From an uncultured Gemella sp. (lineage in GTDB: Bacteria > Bacillota > Bacilli > Staphylococcales > Gemellaceae): 11,506 nt of DNA. Under the pieces are notes generated by a model, which worked only from the letters and a program-made list of their open reading frames with translations, did no database searches and had not been told where the DNA came from. The position numbers and the translations under genes were made by a program. The DNA is taken from NCBI GenBank assembly GCA_927911695.1, contig CAKMQO010000133.1, positions 1 to 11,506 on the forward strand, read 5' to 3'. Below, in pieces: positions 1 through 7,729 of the stretch. Numbering within the stretch: the first letter of the stretch is position 1; each line of letters starts with the position of its first letter.

Positions 1-201
1 TATATCTAGTTTTAATTCTGCTGGATAGTAATTATTTTTCTCCTTAATTAATATTGTTTCACCATGTAAATGAGCCCAATTTTGACCAGGTACTTCACAT
101 TACTAGGATCAATTTCAAACTTTTTTAGATAGTTCCTTGTATGAGTATCCTTCTTTATTAAGTCTATACATTTCTATCTTATTTTCATCTGTTAATTTCA
201 T
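1..201 (-). CDS. IS3-family transposase OrfA, N-terminal part, frameshifted as sequenced
   Basis: OrfA of IS3-family elements is a helix-turn-helix protein that binds the element's ends; the catalytic DDE part is in OrfB. Reading from the ATG at 199-201, the protein starts MKLTDENKIEMYRLNKEGYS, then YKELSKKFEIDPSNVKYLV, and after repair continues LHGETILIKEKNNYYPAELK to the window edge. This HTH-type start (short helix, KEGYSYKELSKKF, NVKYLV) with a later NYYPAELK is typical of IS150-like OrfA. Two breaks occur in 67 codons: the T run at 121-126 has one base too many (6 where 5 keeps the frame), and one base is missing around 75-84. A GGAGGG ribosome binding site (211-216) sits 9 bases before the ATG. 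It could be an inactive remnant, but breaks of the same kind in essential genes nearby suggest sequence error. Confidence 0.6.
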
Positions 202-205
202 AATA

Positions 206-245
206 AATAGCCCTCCAAAATTTGTCCAAATTTTGGGGGGCTATT
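206..245 (-). promoter_or_regulatory. Strong hairpin covering the transposase ribosome binding site; possible rpoD read-through terminator
   Basis: The arms 206-223 and 228-245 pair over 18 positions with one G-T wobble around a 4-base loop (224-227), with a G/C-rich base (TAGCCCTCC with GGGGGGCTA). The orfA ribosome binding site (211-216) lies inside one arm, so any transcript entering from rpoD would fold it away. Neither side has a long T tract, so it is a poor classical terminator, although it may still slow polymerase leaving rpoD. The structure is seen directly; the role is inferred. Confidence 0.65.
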
Positions 246-294
246 ACCTTAACCTTGATTTTTTTCTATTTACATTTAACTTAACACTTTGGAA

Positions 295-1379
295 TTACTC
301 CATGAAGCCTTTTAGTTTATTAAGTTTAGAAGGGTGTTTTAATTTTCTGATAGCTTTTGCTTCGATTTGACGAATACGCTCACGAGTTACCCCAAACGCA
401 CTACCTACTTCTTCTAAAGTATGAGTCTTACCATCTTTTAGACCAAAACGTAATTTTAATACATTTTCCTCACGATCAGTAAGTGTCTCTAGTATTTCTT
501 CTAGTTGTTCTTTTAATAATTCATTTGCAGCATGCTCTACTGGAGATTGAGCTTCTTTATCTTCGATAAAATCTCCTAAATGTGAATCATCCTCTTCCCC
601 GATTGGCGTTTCTAATGAAACTGGCTCCTGAGCTATTTTTAAGATCTCACGAACTTTTTCTGGAGTCATATTCATTTTCTTAGCTATTTCTTCAGGTTTT
701 GGTTCACGACCTAAATCTTGAAGTAATTGTCTTTGAATACGAATTAGACGGTTAATAGTCTCAACCATGTGAACTGGGATACGGATAGTTCTAGCTTGGT
801 CTGCGATAGCACGAGTGATTGCTTGACGAATCCACCAAGTAGCATATGTAGAGAATTTGAATCCTTTTGAATAGTCGAATTTTTCTACCGCTTTGATTAA
901 TCCCATGTTACCTTCTTGGATTAAGTCTAAGAATAACATTCCACGTCCAACATAACGTTTAGCAATACTTACAACAAGACGTAAGTTAGCTTCAGCTAAA
1001 TCTTTTTTAGCTTGTTCTTTTTCTTCTTCAGTTCCTGTTTCAATAATTTTAGAAAGTTCTAATTCTTTTTCTTTTGATAATAGAGGTACTTTCCCGATTT
1101 CTTTTAAGTACATTCTTACAGGGTCGTTAGTTCTAATTCCTGCTGGAACAGATAAATCTTCTAAGTCTAGCTCTTCTTCCTCTTCTTCTTCGTGATTAGC
1201 ATTAATTAAAATAATATCTTCATTATTTAATTCCTCATAGAAATCATCCATTGCTTCTGAAGAAATATCTAATTTTGATAAAGCATCTACGATTTCTTCT
1301 TGAGTTAACTCACCTTGTTTTTTCCCTTTTTCTAACAATTCTTTTTTATTGTTTCAAAATCTTTTACTTTCTTAGCCAT
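295..1379 (-). CDS. rpoD: Primary RNA polymerase sigma factor (sigma-70/SigA), one frameshift near the N-terminus
   Basis: This is the housekeeping sigma factor that directs RNA polymerase to -10/-35 promoters. After repair it is 361 aa, normal for Bacilli SigA. Visible parts in order are a short region 1.1 with an acidic run of Glu (~64-71), region 1.2 with [11 protein letters not shown] (~86-96), region 2 with [20 protein letters not shown] (~175-194) for core binding and -10 recognition, region 3 with [20 protein letters not shown], and region 4 with [15 protein letters not shown] and the helix-turn-helix [17 protein letters not shown]. The ATG at 1377-1379 is chosen because AGGAG lies 6 bases upstream and it adds [14 protein letters not shown], which fits the family. 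The T run at 1342-1347 (6; 7 needed) breaks the frame, so a naive call would start at the TTG at 1338. The ribosome binding site directly follows the dnaG stop (1391-1393), so it is cotranscribed with dnaG. Confidence 0.95.
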
Positions 1380-1385
1380 GTTCTT

Positions 1386-1390
1386 CTCCT
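1386..1390 (-). promoter_or_regulatory. rpoD ribosome binding site (AGGAG), decides the start
   Basis: AGGAG lies 6 bases before the ATG at 1377-1379 and immediately after the repaired dnaG stop TAG (1391-1393). It supports the upstream ATG rather than the TTG at 1338, and it implies translation of rpoD right after dnaG termination. Confidence 0.8.
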
Positions 1391-3181
1391 CTATTTCTTA
1401 TATTTTTTTAACTTTAATAGTAATTCTTTTTGAGTTTCAGTATCCATTTCTTGAATAGCCACTCTAAGTCTATCTTTTATTTCTTTTAATGTCATTTCTT
1501 TATTTGAAAATAGATTATATAATCACCTACAACATCAGCTGTTGGATTTTCTTCAATTAGAAAATCTGTTTCATCTATGTATGTTGCAAGCCGTACTACT
1601 TCGTCATCATCAATACTGTGAATAAATTTATGGATATGGAATTCTAAATTGTTATTATAATATATTACCAAATAATCCATTAAGTTTACAAAAGCGTCTT
1701 GAGGAAATTGACATTTTTCTAAGTCATTATATTTTTCCACAAATAATGATCTATCGACAAAAAAGTATTTAAATAATTTACACATTTTCTTGTCGTAATT
1801 TGTTGTTCTAAACAACAGTTCTGGATTTGTCGGCGCCACCCACTCTACTGCTGCTTTCTTCCTTTTCACATTCACCTTACCTAATTCTTTAAGAAGAACT
1901 TGTCGTTCGATTCCGAACTCCTCTGCCAAATTAGTAAGCAATATATATTTTAATGATTCATCTTCTACATAGGCAATATTAACAAGTATTTCGTTTTTAT
2001 ATTTGATACGTTGTTCTATATTTGATTTAGAATCATTTTTGCAATATTCAATTTTATAGTTAATAAAGTGTTCTTTATTATTTCGTAAATAATTTTCAAC
2101 ATCAAAATCAGGATTTTTAGTACTTTTTTCAGTTAAAAATTCATCTAAATCCTTCGCACCTGAAAATTTCAGCTTATAGACATTGTCTGTTGTTTGAATA
2201 ATTCTGTTTCCAATCTCTATCTGAGCTTTTGATCCCGCTTCATCATTATCTAAACTAAGTGTTATTTTTTTTACAAGTGATAAAACTTCTTTTAATTTAT
2301 TATTATCTATGTTTGTACCCATCAATGCGACAGCATTCTTCATACCATTTTGATGAGCTTTAATAACATCCATATATCCTTCACATAAAATCACTTCATT
2401 TTCTTTAGCTATAAATGAACGCGCATCTGAATAATTGTATAAAACTGTTCTTTTTTCAAAAATTTTCGTCTCATGCGTATTGTAGTATTTCGGAACACTC
2501 TTATCCGTAGACATCGTTCTTCCTGAAAATGCTACAACTTGATTTTGGTTATTTTTTATAGGGAACATTACTCTATCTTTAAAGACATCATAATAATCTC
2601 CATTATCATTTTTTCCTAGTAATCCCGCTTCAACCATTAAATCCAAATTAATCTTATTCGAATTAAAAAAGTTTAAAGCAATATTATTATCTCGAGGAGC
2701 ATAGCCAAGATTAAAAATGTTTAATAACATCTTCACTTAGTCCTCTATCTAATAAATATTTAAGTGCATCTTCCGCTTCTTTTGTATTTAGTAGAATATA
2801 ATTATAATAATCCGCTAAAAGTCTGTGCCCATAGTACATTATATCCAATTCATTGTTTAAATCGTAACTAGCTTCTTTATTATCATTTGACTCTATATCT
2901 AGTCCTAACCTTGTTCCTAGTTTTGCGATTGCTTGATTGTATGTAATATTTTCTATCAGCGATACAAACTGAAATATATTTCCACCTTTACCACATCCAA
3001 AACAATGGGCTATTTTTTCTCAGGAGAAACAGTAAAAGATGGAGTTTTCTCATTATGAAATGGACATAATCCTAAGTAGTTTTTGTCCTCTTTTTTCTAA
3101 TTTGACGTATTCACTAACTAGACTGACTATATCAATATTATCAAAAATATAATCAATATCTTGTTTAGATATCCTTGCCAC
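1391..3181 (-). CDS. dnaG: DNA primase DnaG, four single-base frameshifts as sequenced
   Basis: DnaG makes the RNA primers for lagging-strand synthesis and works with the replicative helicase. Repaired length is 596 aa, normal for the family. The N-terminal CHC2 zinc ribbon has C39-P-F-H42 and C60-F-G-C63. The TOPRIM catalytic core shows CEGYMDV (Glu ~266) and SLDNDEAG (Asp ~310/312), close to the E. coli catalytic positions. The helicase-binding C-terminal domain follows, ending in ELLLKLKKYKK. The start is a GTG (3179-3181) with AGGAGG 6 bases upstream. Breaks: T run 3080-3084 (one too many), T run 3013-3018 (one too few), A run 2713-2717 (one too many) and A run 1507-1510 (one too few). 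They cancel overall, and every segment between them encodes conserved DnaG sequence. It is the first gene of a dnaG-rpoD operon. Identity is certain; real inactivation is very unlikely because the gene is essential. Confidence 0.93.
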
Positions 3182-3187
3182 CTTTCT

Positions 3188-3193
3188 CCTCCT
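3188..3193 (-). promoter_or_regulatory. dnaG ribosome binding site (AGGAGG) supporting a GTG start
   Basis: A full-consensus AGGAGG lies 6 bases before the GTG at 3179-3181. The predicted N-terminus ARISKQDIDYIFDNIDIVSL is typical for DnaG, so the GTG start is well supported. Confidence 0.75.
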
Positions 3194-3244
3194 TTTTATA
3201 ATTTAATAATTAAGAATAAAATGAAAAGATTATTCCCAACATTA

Positions 3245-3274
3245 ATTATACCATAAACTAAATTATTTTAATAT
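3245..3274 (-). promoter_or_regulatory. Predicted promoter of dnaG-rpoD with extended -10
   Basis: On the minus strand TGGTATAAT (3245-3253) is a perfect -10 hexamer with the TG of an extended -10. The -35 at the right distance is poor (about TATTAA, 3268-3273), as often seen with extended -10 promoters. Transcription would start near 3238, leaving a leader of about 57 bases before dnaG. Confidence 0.55.
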
Positions 3275-3355
3275 AGTTTGTTTAAATATTTGTAGAAGTA
3301 TAATAACTATAAAAACTACTAGTCTATTATTTTCTTATATATTTGACAATTTAAT

Positions 3356-3385
3356 ATCTTATAAATTAATAATCTTATAAATTAA
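3356..3385. repeat. 14-base direct repeat, two copies, 16-base period
   Basis: ATCTTATAAATTAA occurs at 3356-3369 and again at 3372-3385, with a 2-base spacer. The copies are identical and lie in the divergent dnaG/trkA region, 8 bases downstream of a TTGACA. The period is about one and a half helical turns, so it could be a tandem protein site or simple low-complexity duplication. Confidence 0.6.
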
Positions 3386-3583
3386 ATAATTTTATACTAT
3401 ATAGTTTATCATAAGTTTCAATTATTTTTTTTAGATACTTTGTTAAATCTTAATCCCTTTCTTATATTAATTTTATTCAATTCTAACAACTTAATTATAT
3501 AAAACAACCAATAGAAAATATTCTATATTATTACTAAATTAATACAAAACTATAAGCTTATAGCATTTTATTAGGTTTTAGGT

Positions 3584-3611
3584 TATAATATGAATATCAT
3601 TAAAAAAGGAG
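3584..3611 (+). promoter_or_regulatory. Predicted -10 element and ribosome binding site of trkA-trkH
   Basis: A consensus TATAAT lies at 3584-3589 with only a weak -35 upstream (around 3560-3566). Transcription would start near 3596, giving a leader of about 23 bases. AAGGAG (3606-3611) is 7 bases before the GTG at 3619-3621 and decides that start. Confidence 0.5.
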
Positions 3612-3618
3612 TATTAAA

Positions 3619-4993
3619 GTGAAAGTAATTATAGTCGGTGGAGGTAAAGTCGGTGAACTTCTTTGCGCTGATTTTTCTAACACATTTGATGAAGTGACAA
3701 TTATCGATACAAATGATCGACGTGTTGAAAAGCTCGTTGAAACATATGATATTAATGGATTAGTCGGTAATGGTGCGAATTCTGACATATTATTAGAAGC
3801 TGATGCAGCTAACGCCGATATGTTTATATCTGTTACTACTAGTGATGAAATAAATATGATTTCGTGCATAGCAGCTAAACAGATTGGAGCAAAATATACA
3901 ATTGCGAGAATACGTAACCCAGAATATTCTAAAACAAAAGAATTTATAAAACAATCTCTAGGAATAGACCTAATGGTAAATCCTGAATACGAAGCAGCAA
4001 AACAAATTTTCTATATGCTGAAGTATCCAACAGCAATAAAAGTAGAAAGTTTTTCTAACAATAAATTCAATATCTTAGAAGTAATAATTAATGAGAACAG
4101 CATACTTAATGGGGTATCTCTAATAGGAAGTAAAAAATACATCGATTTTCCATCACTAGTTTGTTTAGTTGAGAGAAAAGGAGATGTCTTCGTACCTCGC
4201 GGTAATTATATTTTTGAAGTTGGAGATAAAGTTCATATCACCGCTTCTAATAAAAATCTTAAAAACTTCTATAAGTTATTAGGAAATAAAGAAAATCTTG
4301 AGAAAAAGGTAACATCTTCTTTAATTATAGGTGCAGGGAAAATCGCTCACTACTTAGTTGAATTTTTACAAAAAGTATCATTCTATACTAAAGTTATCGA
4401 AATTGATAAAGAAAAAGCCATATCCTTAAGTGAAACCTTCCCAGAAATTGATGTTATCTGGGCTGACGGTAGTGATCGAGACACATTAATTGAAGAAGGT
4501 ATTCAAACATTTGATAGTTGTATTTCTCTTACCGGTCTTGATGAAGAGAATATAATAATTAATCTATATGCACATAAACTTGGTATTAAGAAAACTGTTG
4601 CTAAAGTGAATCGTGCATCTCTTAAACAAATAGCTGAAGATATCGGCCAATATTCATACATCACACCAAAAGAGATAGTTGGGAATATAATAAAAAAAAT
4701 ATACAAAATCTCTGCAATGTAGTCGATCTTCTGATATAGAAAGCTACTATCGCATAGCTAACAGTAAAGCTGAAGTTATAGAGTTTAAAATAACAAGTGA
4801 CAATGCTAAAGTCATAGGAACTAAACTTAAGGATTTGGCTATAAATGATAACATGCTTATCGCATTTATCATTCGTAATAATAAACAAATCTTCCCGAAT
4901 GGTGAAGACGAAATTAAAGTAAATGATAATGTTGTTGTTGTAAGTTATGGAAATAAACTTGAACATATCGATGATATTCTTGCAAGGAGGTAA
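3619..4993 (+). CDS. trkA: Trk potassium uptake regulatory subunit TrkA, one frameshift
   Basis: TrkA is the cytosolic nucleotide-binding ring that gates the TrkH potassium translocator. The repaired protein is 457 aa with the usual two tandem RCK units. The first Rossmann fold starts at residue 2 with GGGKVG (7-12) and ends its second strand in D30; the TrkA_C domain follows at ~140-221. The second Rossmann fold has GAGKIA (238-243), where the last Gly is Ala, then a second TrkA_C domain to the end (SDNAKVIGTKLKDLAINDNM to GNKLEHIDDILARR). The A run at 4692-4699 has 8 bases where 7 keep the frame; unrepaired, the protein stops at 4722 and loses the last domain. The stop is 3 bases before trkH, whose ribosome binding site lies inside the trkA end. 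C-terminal RCK domains of related proteins bind c-di-AMP, so such control is possible but not shown here. Confidence 0.92.
4985..4990 (+). promoter_or_regulatory. trkH ribosome binding site inside the end of trkA
   Basis: AGGAGG overlaps the last sense codons of trkA and lies 6 bases before the trkH ATG (4997-4999). This arrangement implies translational coupling of the two subunits. Confidence 0.75.
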
Positions 4994-4996
4994 CCT

Positions 4997-6492
4997 ATGA
5001 ATTTTAAAATGGTTTTTAACGTCGTTGGGAAAATGCTAATGCTCTTAGCGGCACTATTAATTCTTCCTACAATCGTATCATTAATTTATAACGAACAACT
5101 TCGCATTACAATTTCTTTTTTTAGTACAGTTATTGTATGCTTTCTATTATCAGTAATAATGCATTATTTAACAAAAGATGTAACTGAACGTGATTTCTAC
5201 AAGAGAGAAGGATATGTAATAGTAACTTTGACATGGGTTATCTTTTCTCTATTAGGGGCACTTCCCTTCTATTTATCTGGAGAAATACCGCACTATATTG
5301 ACAGTTTATTTGAGACAATTAGTGGATTTACGACTACAGGTTCAACTATCTTACAAGATGTTGAATCACTATCTAAGAGTCTATTATTCTGGCGTAGTTT
5401 TACACATTTTTATAGGAGGTATGGGGGGTTATTGTCTTTGCACTTGCAATTCTTCCACGATCTCCACACACCATCCATATAGCTAAGGCAGAAGTTCCTG
5501 GTCCATATTTTGGTAAAGTGGTATCATCTATGAAACAAACAGCAATATATCTTTATAGTATTTATATTGCATTAACAATCATATTATTCTTCCTACTATT
5601 GCTAGGTGGAATCGGAGTTTTCGATAGTATTAATCTAGCATTCTCTACAGCGGGAACTGGCGGTTTTGCTGTAAGAAACGCGGGTATCGCATATTATAAT
5701 AGTACTTATATTACAGTTGTTATTGCTATTTTTATGCTAATATTCTCTATGAATCTTAGTTTAATATATTTTGTAGTCTTTAAAAGATACTTTAAAGTAC
5801 TAAAAAGTGAAGAATTACGTTGGTTTTTCGGAATGATATCTATTCTATCTATAATAATGTTTTTAGATATTTATCGTTCGTATGATACACCTAACCATAG
5901 TTTACTAGATGTATTCTTCACCGTTTCTTCAGTTGTTTCGACTACAGGATTCACCTACAACGATTTTAATATTTGGCCTGTATTTTCTAAAATGATTATA
6001 CTTATTCTTATGATAGTCGGTGGTTGTACTGGTGGTACTGCGGGAGGAATTAAGATTCCAAGATTAATTTTCTTTGTAAAAAATGCGAAGCAAAGCATAA
6101 GTAAAGCTCTAAATCCAAGAAAGATTACTATGTTCAAGATAGACGGAAAAGTAGTAAAAGATACTGCACCATTATCTAATTACCTGCTATTATTTGGCTT
6201 TGTGTATGTTATTATTTTGTTCTTAATAACATTCCAAATAAACAACTTTGAAGATGCAATTTCTTTAACTGTCACATCAATTAGTAATGCTGGGCCTGCG
6301 TTTAATCACTATGGGCCGATGAGTAACTTTTCTGAGATTCCATATTTCACAAAAATAGTCCTATCTGTTTCAATGTTACTAGGGCGTTTGGAATTAATGC
6401 CATTAATAGTATTCTTCTCTGCAAATACATGGAAAAAACGTAGAAAAAGATCAAGAGAAAATCAAAGAATTACTAATAACTTCATTGAATAA
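4997..6492 (+). CDS. trkH: Trk potassium uptake membrane subunit TrkH, two frameshifts
   Basis: This is the pore-forming K+ translocation subunit that pairs with TrkA in the cytoplasmic membrane. Repaired length is 497 aa. The four pore-loop filter segments are all visible with their key Gly: FTTTGST (~111-117), STAGTGGF (216-223), STTGF (314-318) and SNAGPAF (429-435). The conserved GGCTGGTAGGIK between pore 3 and pore 4 and MLLGRLEL near the end are also TrkH hallmarks. Several hydrophobic helices surround these loops. Two insertions lie 12 bases apart: the T run 5407-5411 (5; 4 expected) and the G run 5423-5428 (6; 5 expected). Repair restores HFIGGMGVIVFALAILPRSP; unrepaired, the gene splits into an N-terminal piece ending at 5482 and a C-terminal piece from about 5518. 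It is the second gene of a trkA-trkH operon and ends before a convergent terminator. Confidence 0.93.
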
Positions 6493-6508
6493 TATACTGG
6501 TAGGAATG

Positions 6509-6532
6509 ACTCAAAAATTATGATTTTCGAGT
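6509..6532 (+). terminator. Possible weak terminator hairpin after trkH
   Basis: ACTCAAAAAT and ATTTTCGAGT can pair (10 positions, one mismatch) around a 4-base TATG loop, 16 bases after the trkH stop. The stem is A/T-rich and no clean T tract follows, so alone it would be inefficient. It precedes the stronger hairpin at 6575-6608. Confidence 0.35.
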
Positions 6533-6574
6533 AATCTATTTTATCGAGTCACCCACATTTTTATCAATCAATAC

Positions 6575-6608
6575 AAAAGACGAGTTCTACTTATAGATCT
6601 CGTCTTTT
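6575..6608. terminator. Bidirectional intrinsic terminator between trkH and the rsmI cluster
   Basis: AAAAGACGAG (6575-6584) and CTCGTCTTTT (6599-6608) pair perfectly over 10 bp. A T-T mismatch and an inner TCTA/TAGA stem follow, around a CTTA loop. A and T tracts flank the stem, so it works in either direction: for trkA-trkH on the plus strand and for the aminotransferase-to-rsmI cluster on the minus strand. Its right arm lies inside the last codons of the minus-strand gene ending at 6587. Confidence 0.8.
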
Positions 6609-6913
6609 ATCATTGAAACTATCTCTTGAATTTCTTCATTGATTCTTTGATCTAGTTCTTCTTTAGTAATTAATTCATCATTATGCGCTTCTGTATACCC
6701 TAGTATTATACCTAAAGAATTCTTAACATTGTGCAACATAATTTTTTTCTTCTGTTCATTTTTATCCAATTCTGAACTTCTTTTATAAATCATAAATATA
6801 TTTAAAAATACAAAAAATGTTAAAGGCAGGAAAAATATTTTAATATGTATTGCGGCTATAAGAAATACTACTATTAATACATTTACAGTTATAAAACTAA
6901 TCATATTTTTCAT
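6587..6913 (-). CDS. Small two-helix membrane protein with a histidine-kinase-like dimerization segment
   Basis: I do not recognise this 108-aa protein as a named family. Residues ~5-23 and ~26-43 are hydrophobic and should span the membrane; MIYKRSS after the second suggests the tail is cytosolic. The tail has a short charged linker (DKNEQKKK) and then H61-NVKNSLGIILGYTE, followed after a short turn by a second amphipathic helix EELDQRINEEIQEIVSMIKD. That pattern (His, then K-N-x-L, then two helices) resembles the dimerization/phosphoacceptor domain of sensor kinases (HisKA, Spo0B- or HWE-like), but no ATPase domain follows. The start at 6913 overlaps the rsmI end by 17 bases, which suggests coupling. 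The stop sits inside the terminator hairpin, so the gene cannot simply have lost its 3' part to a frameshift in this window. Kinase relationship is inference from motif only. Confidence 0.6.
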   Translation of the reverse strand: MKNMISFITVNVLIVVFLIAAIHIKIFFLPLTFFVFLNIFMIYKRSSELDKNEQKKKIMLHNVKNSLGIILGYTEAHNDELITKEELDQRINEEIQEIVSMIKDEIYK

Positions 6914-7727
6914 GATATAAACTATAAACCTCTTTTTTATTTATGCCATGTTCTTTAGCAGTATTTTTAATAGCTTCTGATTTCTTTTCACCACTTTGGA
7001 CTTTTTGATAGATTATTTCTACAATATCATCAAGATTAAGGTCTGTTTTTTCTTCATCCTTTGATGGAGAAATAATAACAACAAATTCCCCTTTTTCCTT
7101 AATTTCTCCACCTAACATATCTAATATCACGCTAGCTTCATATGTTTCAATTTGTTCAAACATCTTCGTAAGTTCTCTCGCTACTGCAATTTTTCTCGTT
7201 GGTGCAATTTTAACGATCTCTTCCACTAAGTTTTTTACCCTGTGTGGACTTTCATATAAAATACCAGTTGTCTTTGAGCTTAAAATAATTTCTAACTTTT
7301 GCTTAAGTTCCTTACTTTTTCTCGGTAAGAATCCATAGAAAGTATAATTGTAAGATTCTATACCGCTAGCAACCAGTGCAGTAAGTCCCGCATTAGCGCC
7401 TGGTAAAGCTACAACATCTAGTCCTGCAGTTTTTACCTTCTCTACAAGTACATACCCTGGATCTGAAATACATGGCATTCCTGCATCAGTTACCAATGCT
7501 ATATCTAATCCTTCTTCTAAGTATTCTATTATTTTATCACTCATTTTATCTTCATTATGCTCATGATAACTAAGTAGTTTTTTACCCTTCACTTCATAAT
7601 GATTCAATAACTTCTGAGTATTTCTCGTATCTTCACAAGCTATTATATCCGCTTCTTTTAGCACTCTTAGTGCTCTTAATGTAATATCTTCCAAATTACC
7701 TATTGGTGTTCCCACTAAATATAACAT
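6897..7727 (-). CDS. rsmI: 16S rRNA (cytidine-1402-2'-O)-methyltransferase RsmI
   Basis: RsmI uses S-adenosylmethionine to 2'-O-methylate C1402 in the decoding centre of 16S rRNA. At 276 aa it is close to the family norm, and it is one of the few intact genes here. It has the tetrapyrrole-methylase-type fold with the N-terminal LYLVGTPIGNLEDIT (2-16), ACEDTR (30-35), VTDAGMPCISDPG (79-91), LPGANAGLTALVASG (108-122), YGFLPRK (131-137) and ESPHRV. The C-terminus contains the small extra domain usual in Bacilli (KSEAIKNTAKEHGINKKEVY). The ATG at 7725-7727 follows an AAGGA with suitable spacing and lies 2 bases after the yazA stop. In B. subtilis the orthologue (yabC) also follows yazA, which supports the call. 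Confidence 0.95.
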   Translation of the reverse strand: MLYLVGTPIGNLEDITLRALRVLKEADIIACEDTRNTQKLLNHYEVKGKKLLSYHEHNEDKMSDKIIEYLEEGLDIALVTDAGMPCISDPGYVLVEKVKTAGLDVVALPGANAGLTALVASGIESYNYTFYGFLPRKSKELKQKLEIILSSKTTGILYESPHRVKNLVEEIVKIAPTRKIAVARELTKMFEQIETYEASVILDMLGGEIKEKGEFVVIISPSKDEEKTDLNLDDIVEIIYQKVQSGEKKSEAIKNTAKEHGINKKEVYSLYHEKYD

Positions 7728-7729
7728 AG

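Larger units (their letters stand above)
1..245 (-). mobile_element. IS3-family insertion sequence, 5' end only (runs off the window)
   Basis: The stretch holds the upstream end and first ~67 codons of an IS3/IS150-type orfA on the minus strand; the rest lies beyond position 1. The hairpin at 206-245 probably belongs to the element, because it carries the orfA ribosome binding site. I could not fix the terminal inverted repeat or a target duplication, so the right boundary is a minimum. The element lies about 50 bases downstream of rpoD in the same orientation, and no separate rpoD terminator is visible between them. Confidence 0.6.
3194..3605. other. AT-rich divergent intergenic region between dnaG and trkA
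   Basis: About 410 bases without a credible gene. The stretch is much richer in A and T than the flanking genes and has stop codons in all frames. It holds the dnaG promoter at the left end, a 14-base direct repeat in the middle (3356-3385), a lone consensus -35 TTGACA (3343-3348, plus strand) without a good -10, and the trkA promoter at the right end. I see no tRNA, riboswitch-like G/C stems or strong terminator in it. Confidence 0.6.

Noticed and set aside
137..370. Plus-strand open frame of 77 codons over the hairpin and the rpoD end
   Set aside because: It runs antisense through the IS hairpin and the end of rpoD, has low-complexity hydrophobic content, and lacks a ribosome binding site.
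1251..1433. Plus-strand open frame opposite the rpoD start
   Set aside because: Antisense shadow of rpoD rich in Phe/Leu from poly-T; no ribosome binding site.
3013..3084. Programmed frameshifting in dnaG
   Set aside because: Two opposite shifts within 70 bases, in T runs of 5 and 6, with no stimulatory structure or slippery heptamer; sequence error explains them better.
3600..3869. Minus-strand open frame opposite the trkA start
   Set aside because: It overlaps the well-supported N-terminal Rossmann fold of TrkA on the other strand.
4661..4966. Minus-strand open frame of 101 codons opposite the trkA end
   Set aside because: The plus strand encodes the second TrkA_C domain once the A8 run is repaired; the antisense frame shows no family features.
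5298..5486. Second plus-strand frame inside trkH
   Set aside because: It only matters between the two trkH insertions (5412-5423), where it encodes the true IGGMG; it is not a separate gene.
7390..7406. RsmI LPGANA in place of LPGPSA as an unusual active site
   Set aside because: LPGANA is, as far as I recall, the normal form in Bacilli RsmI and not a deviation.
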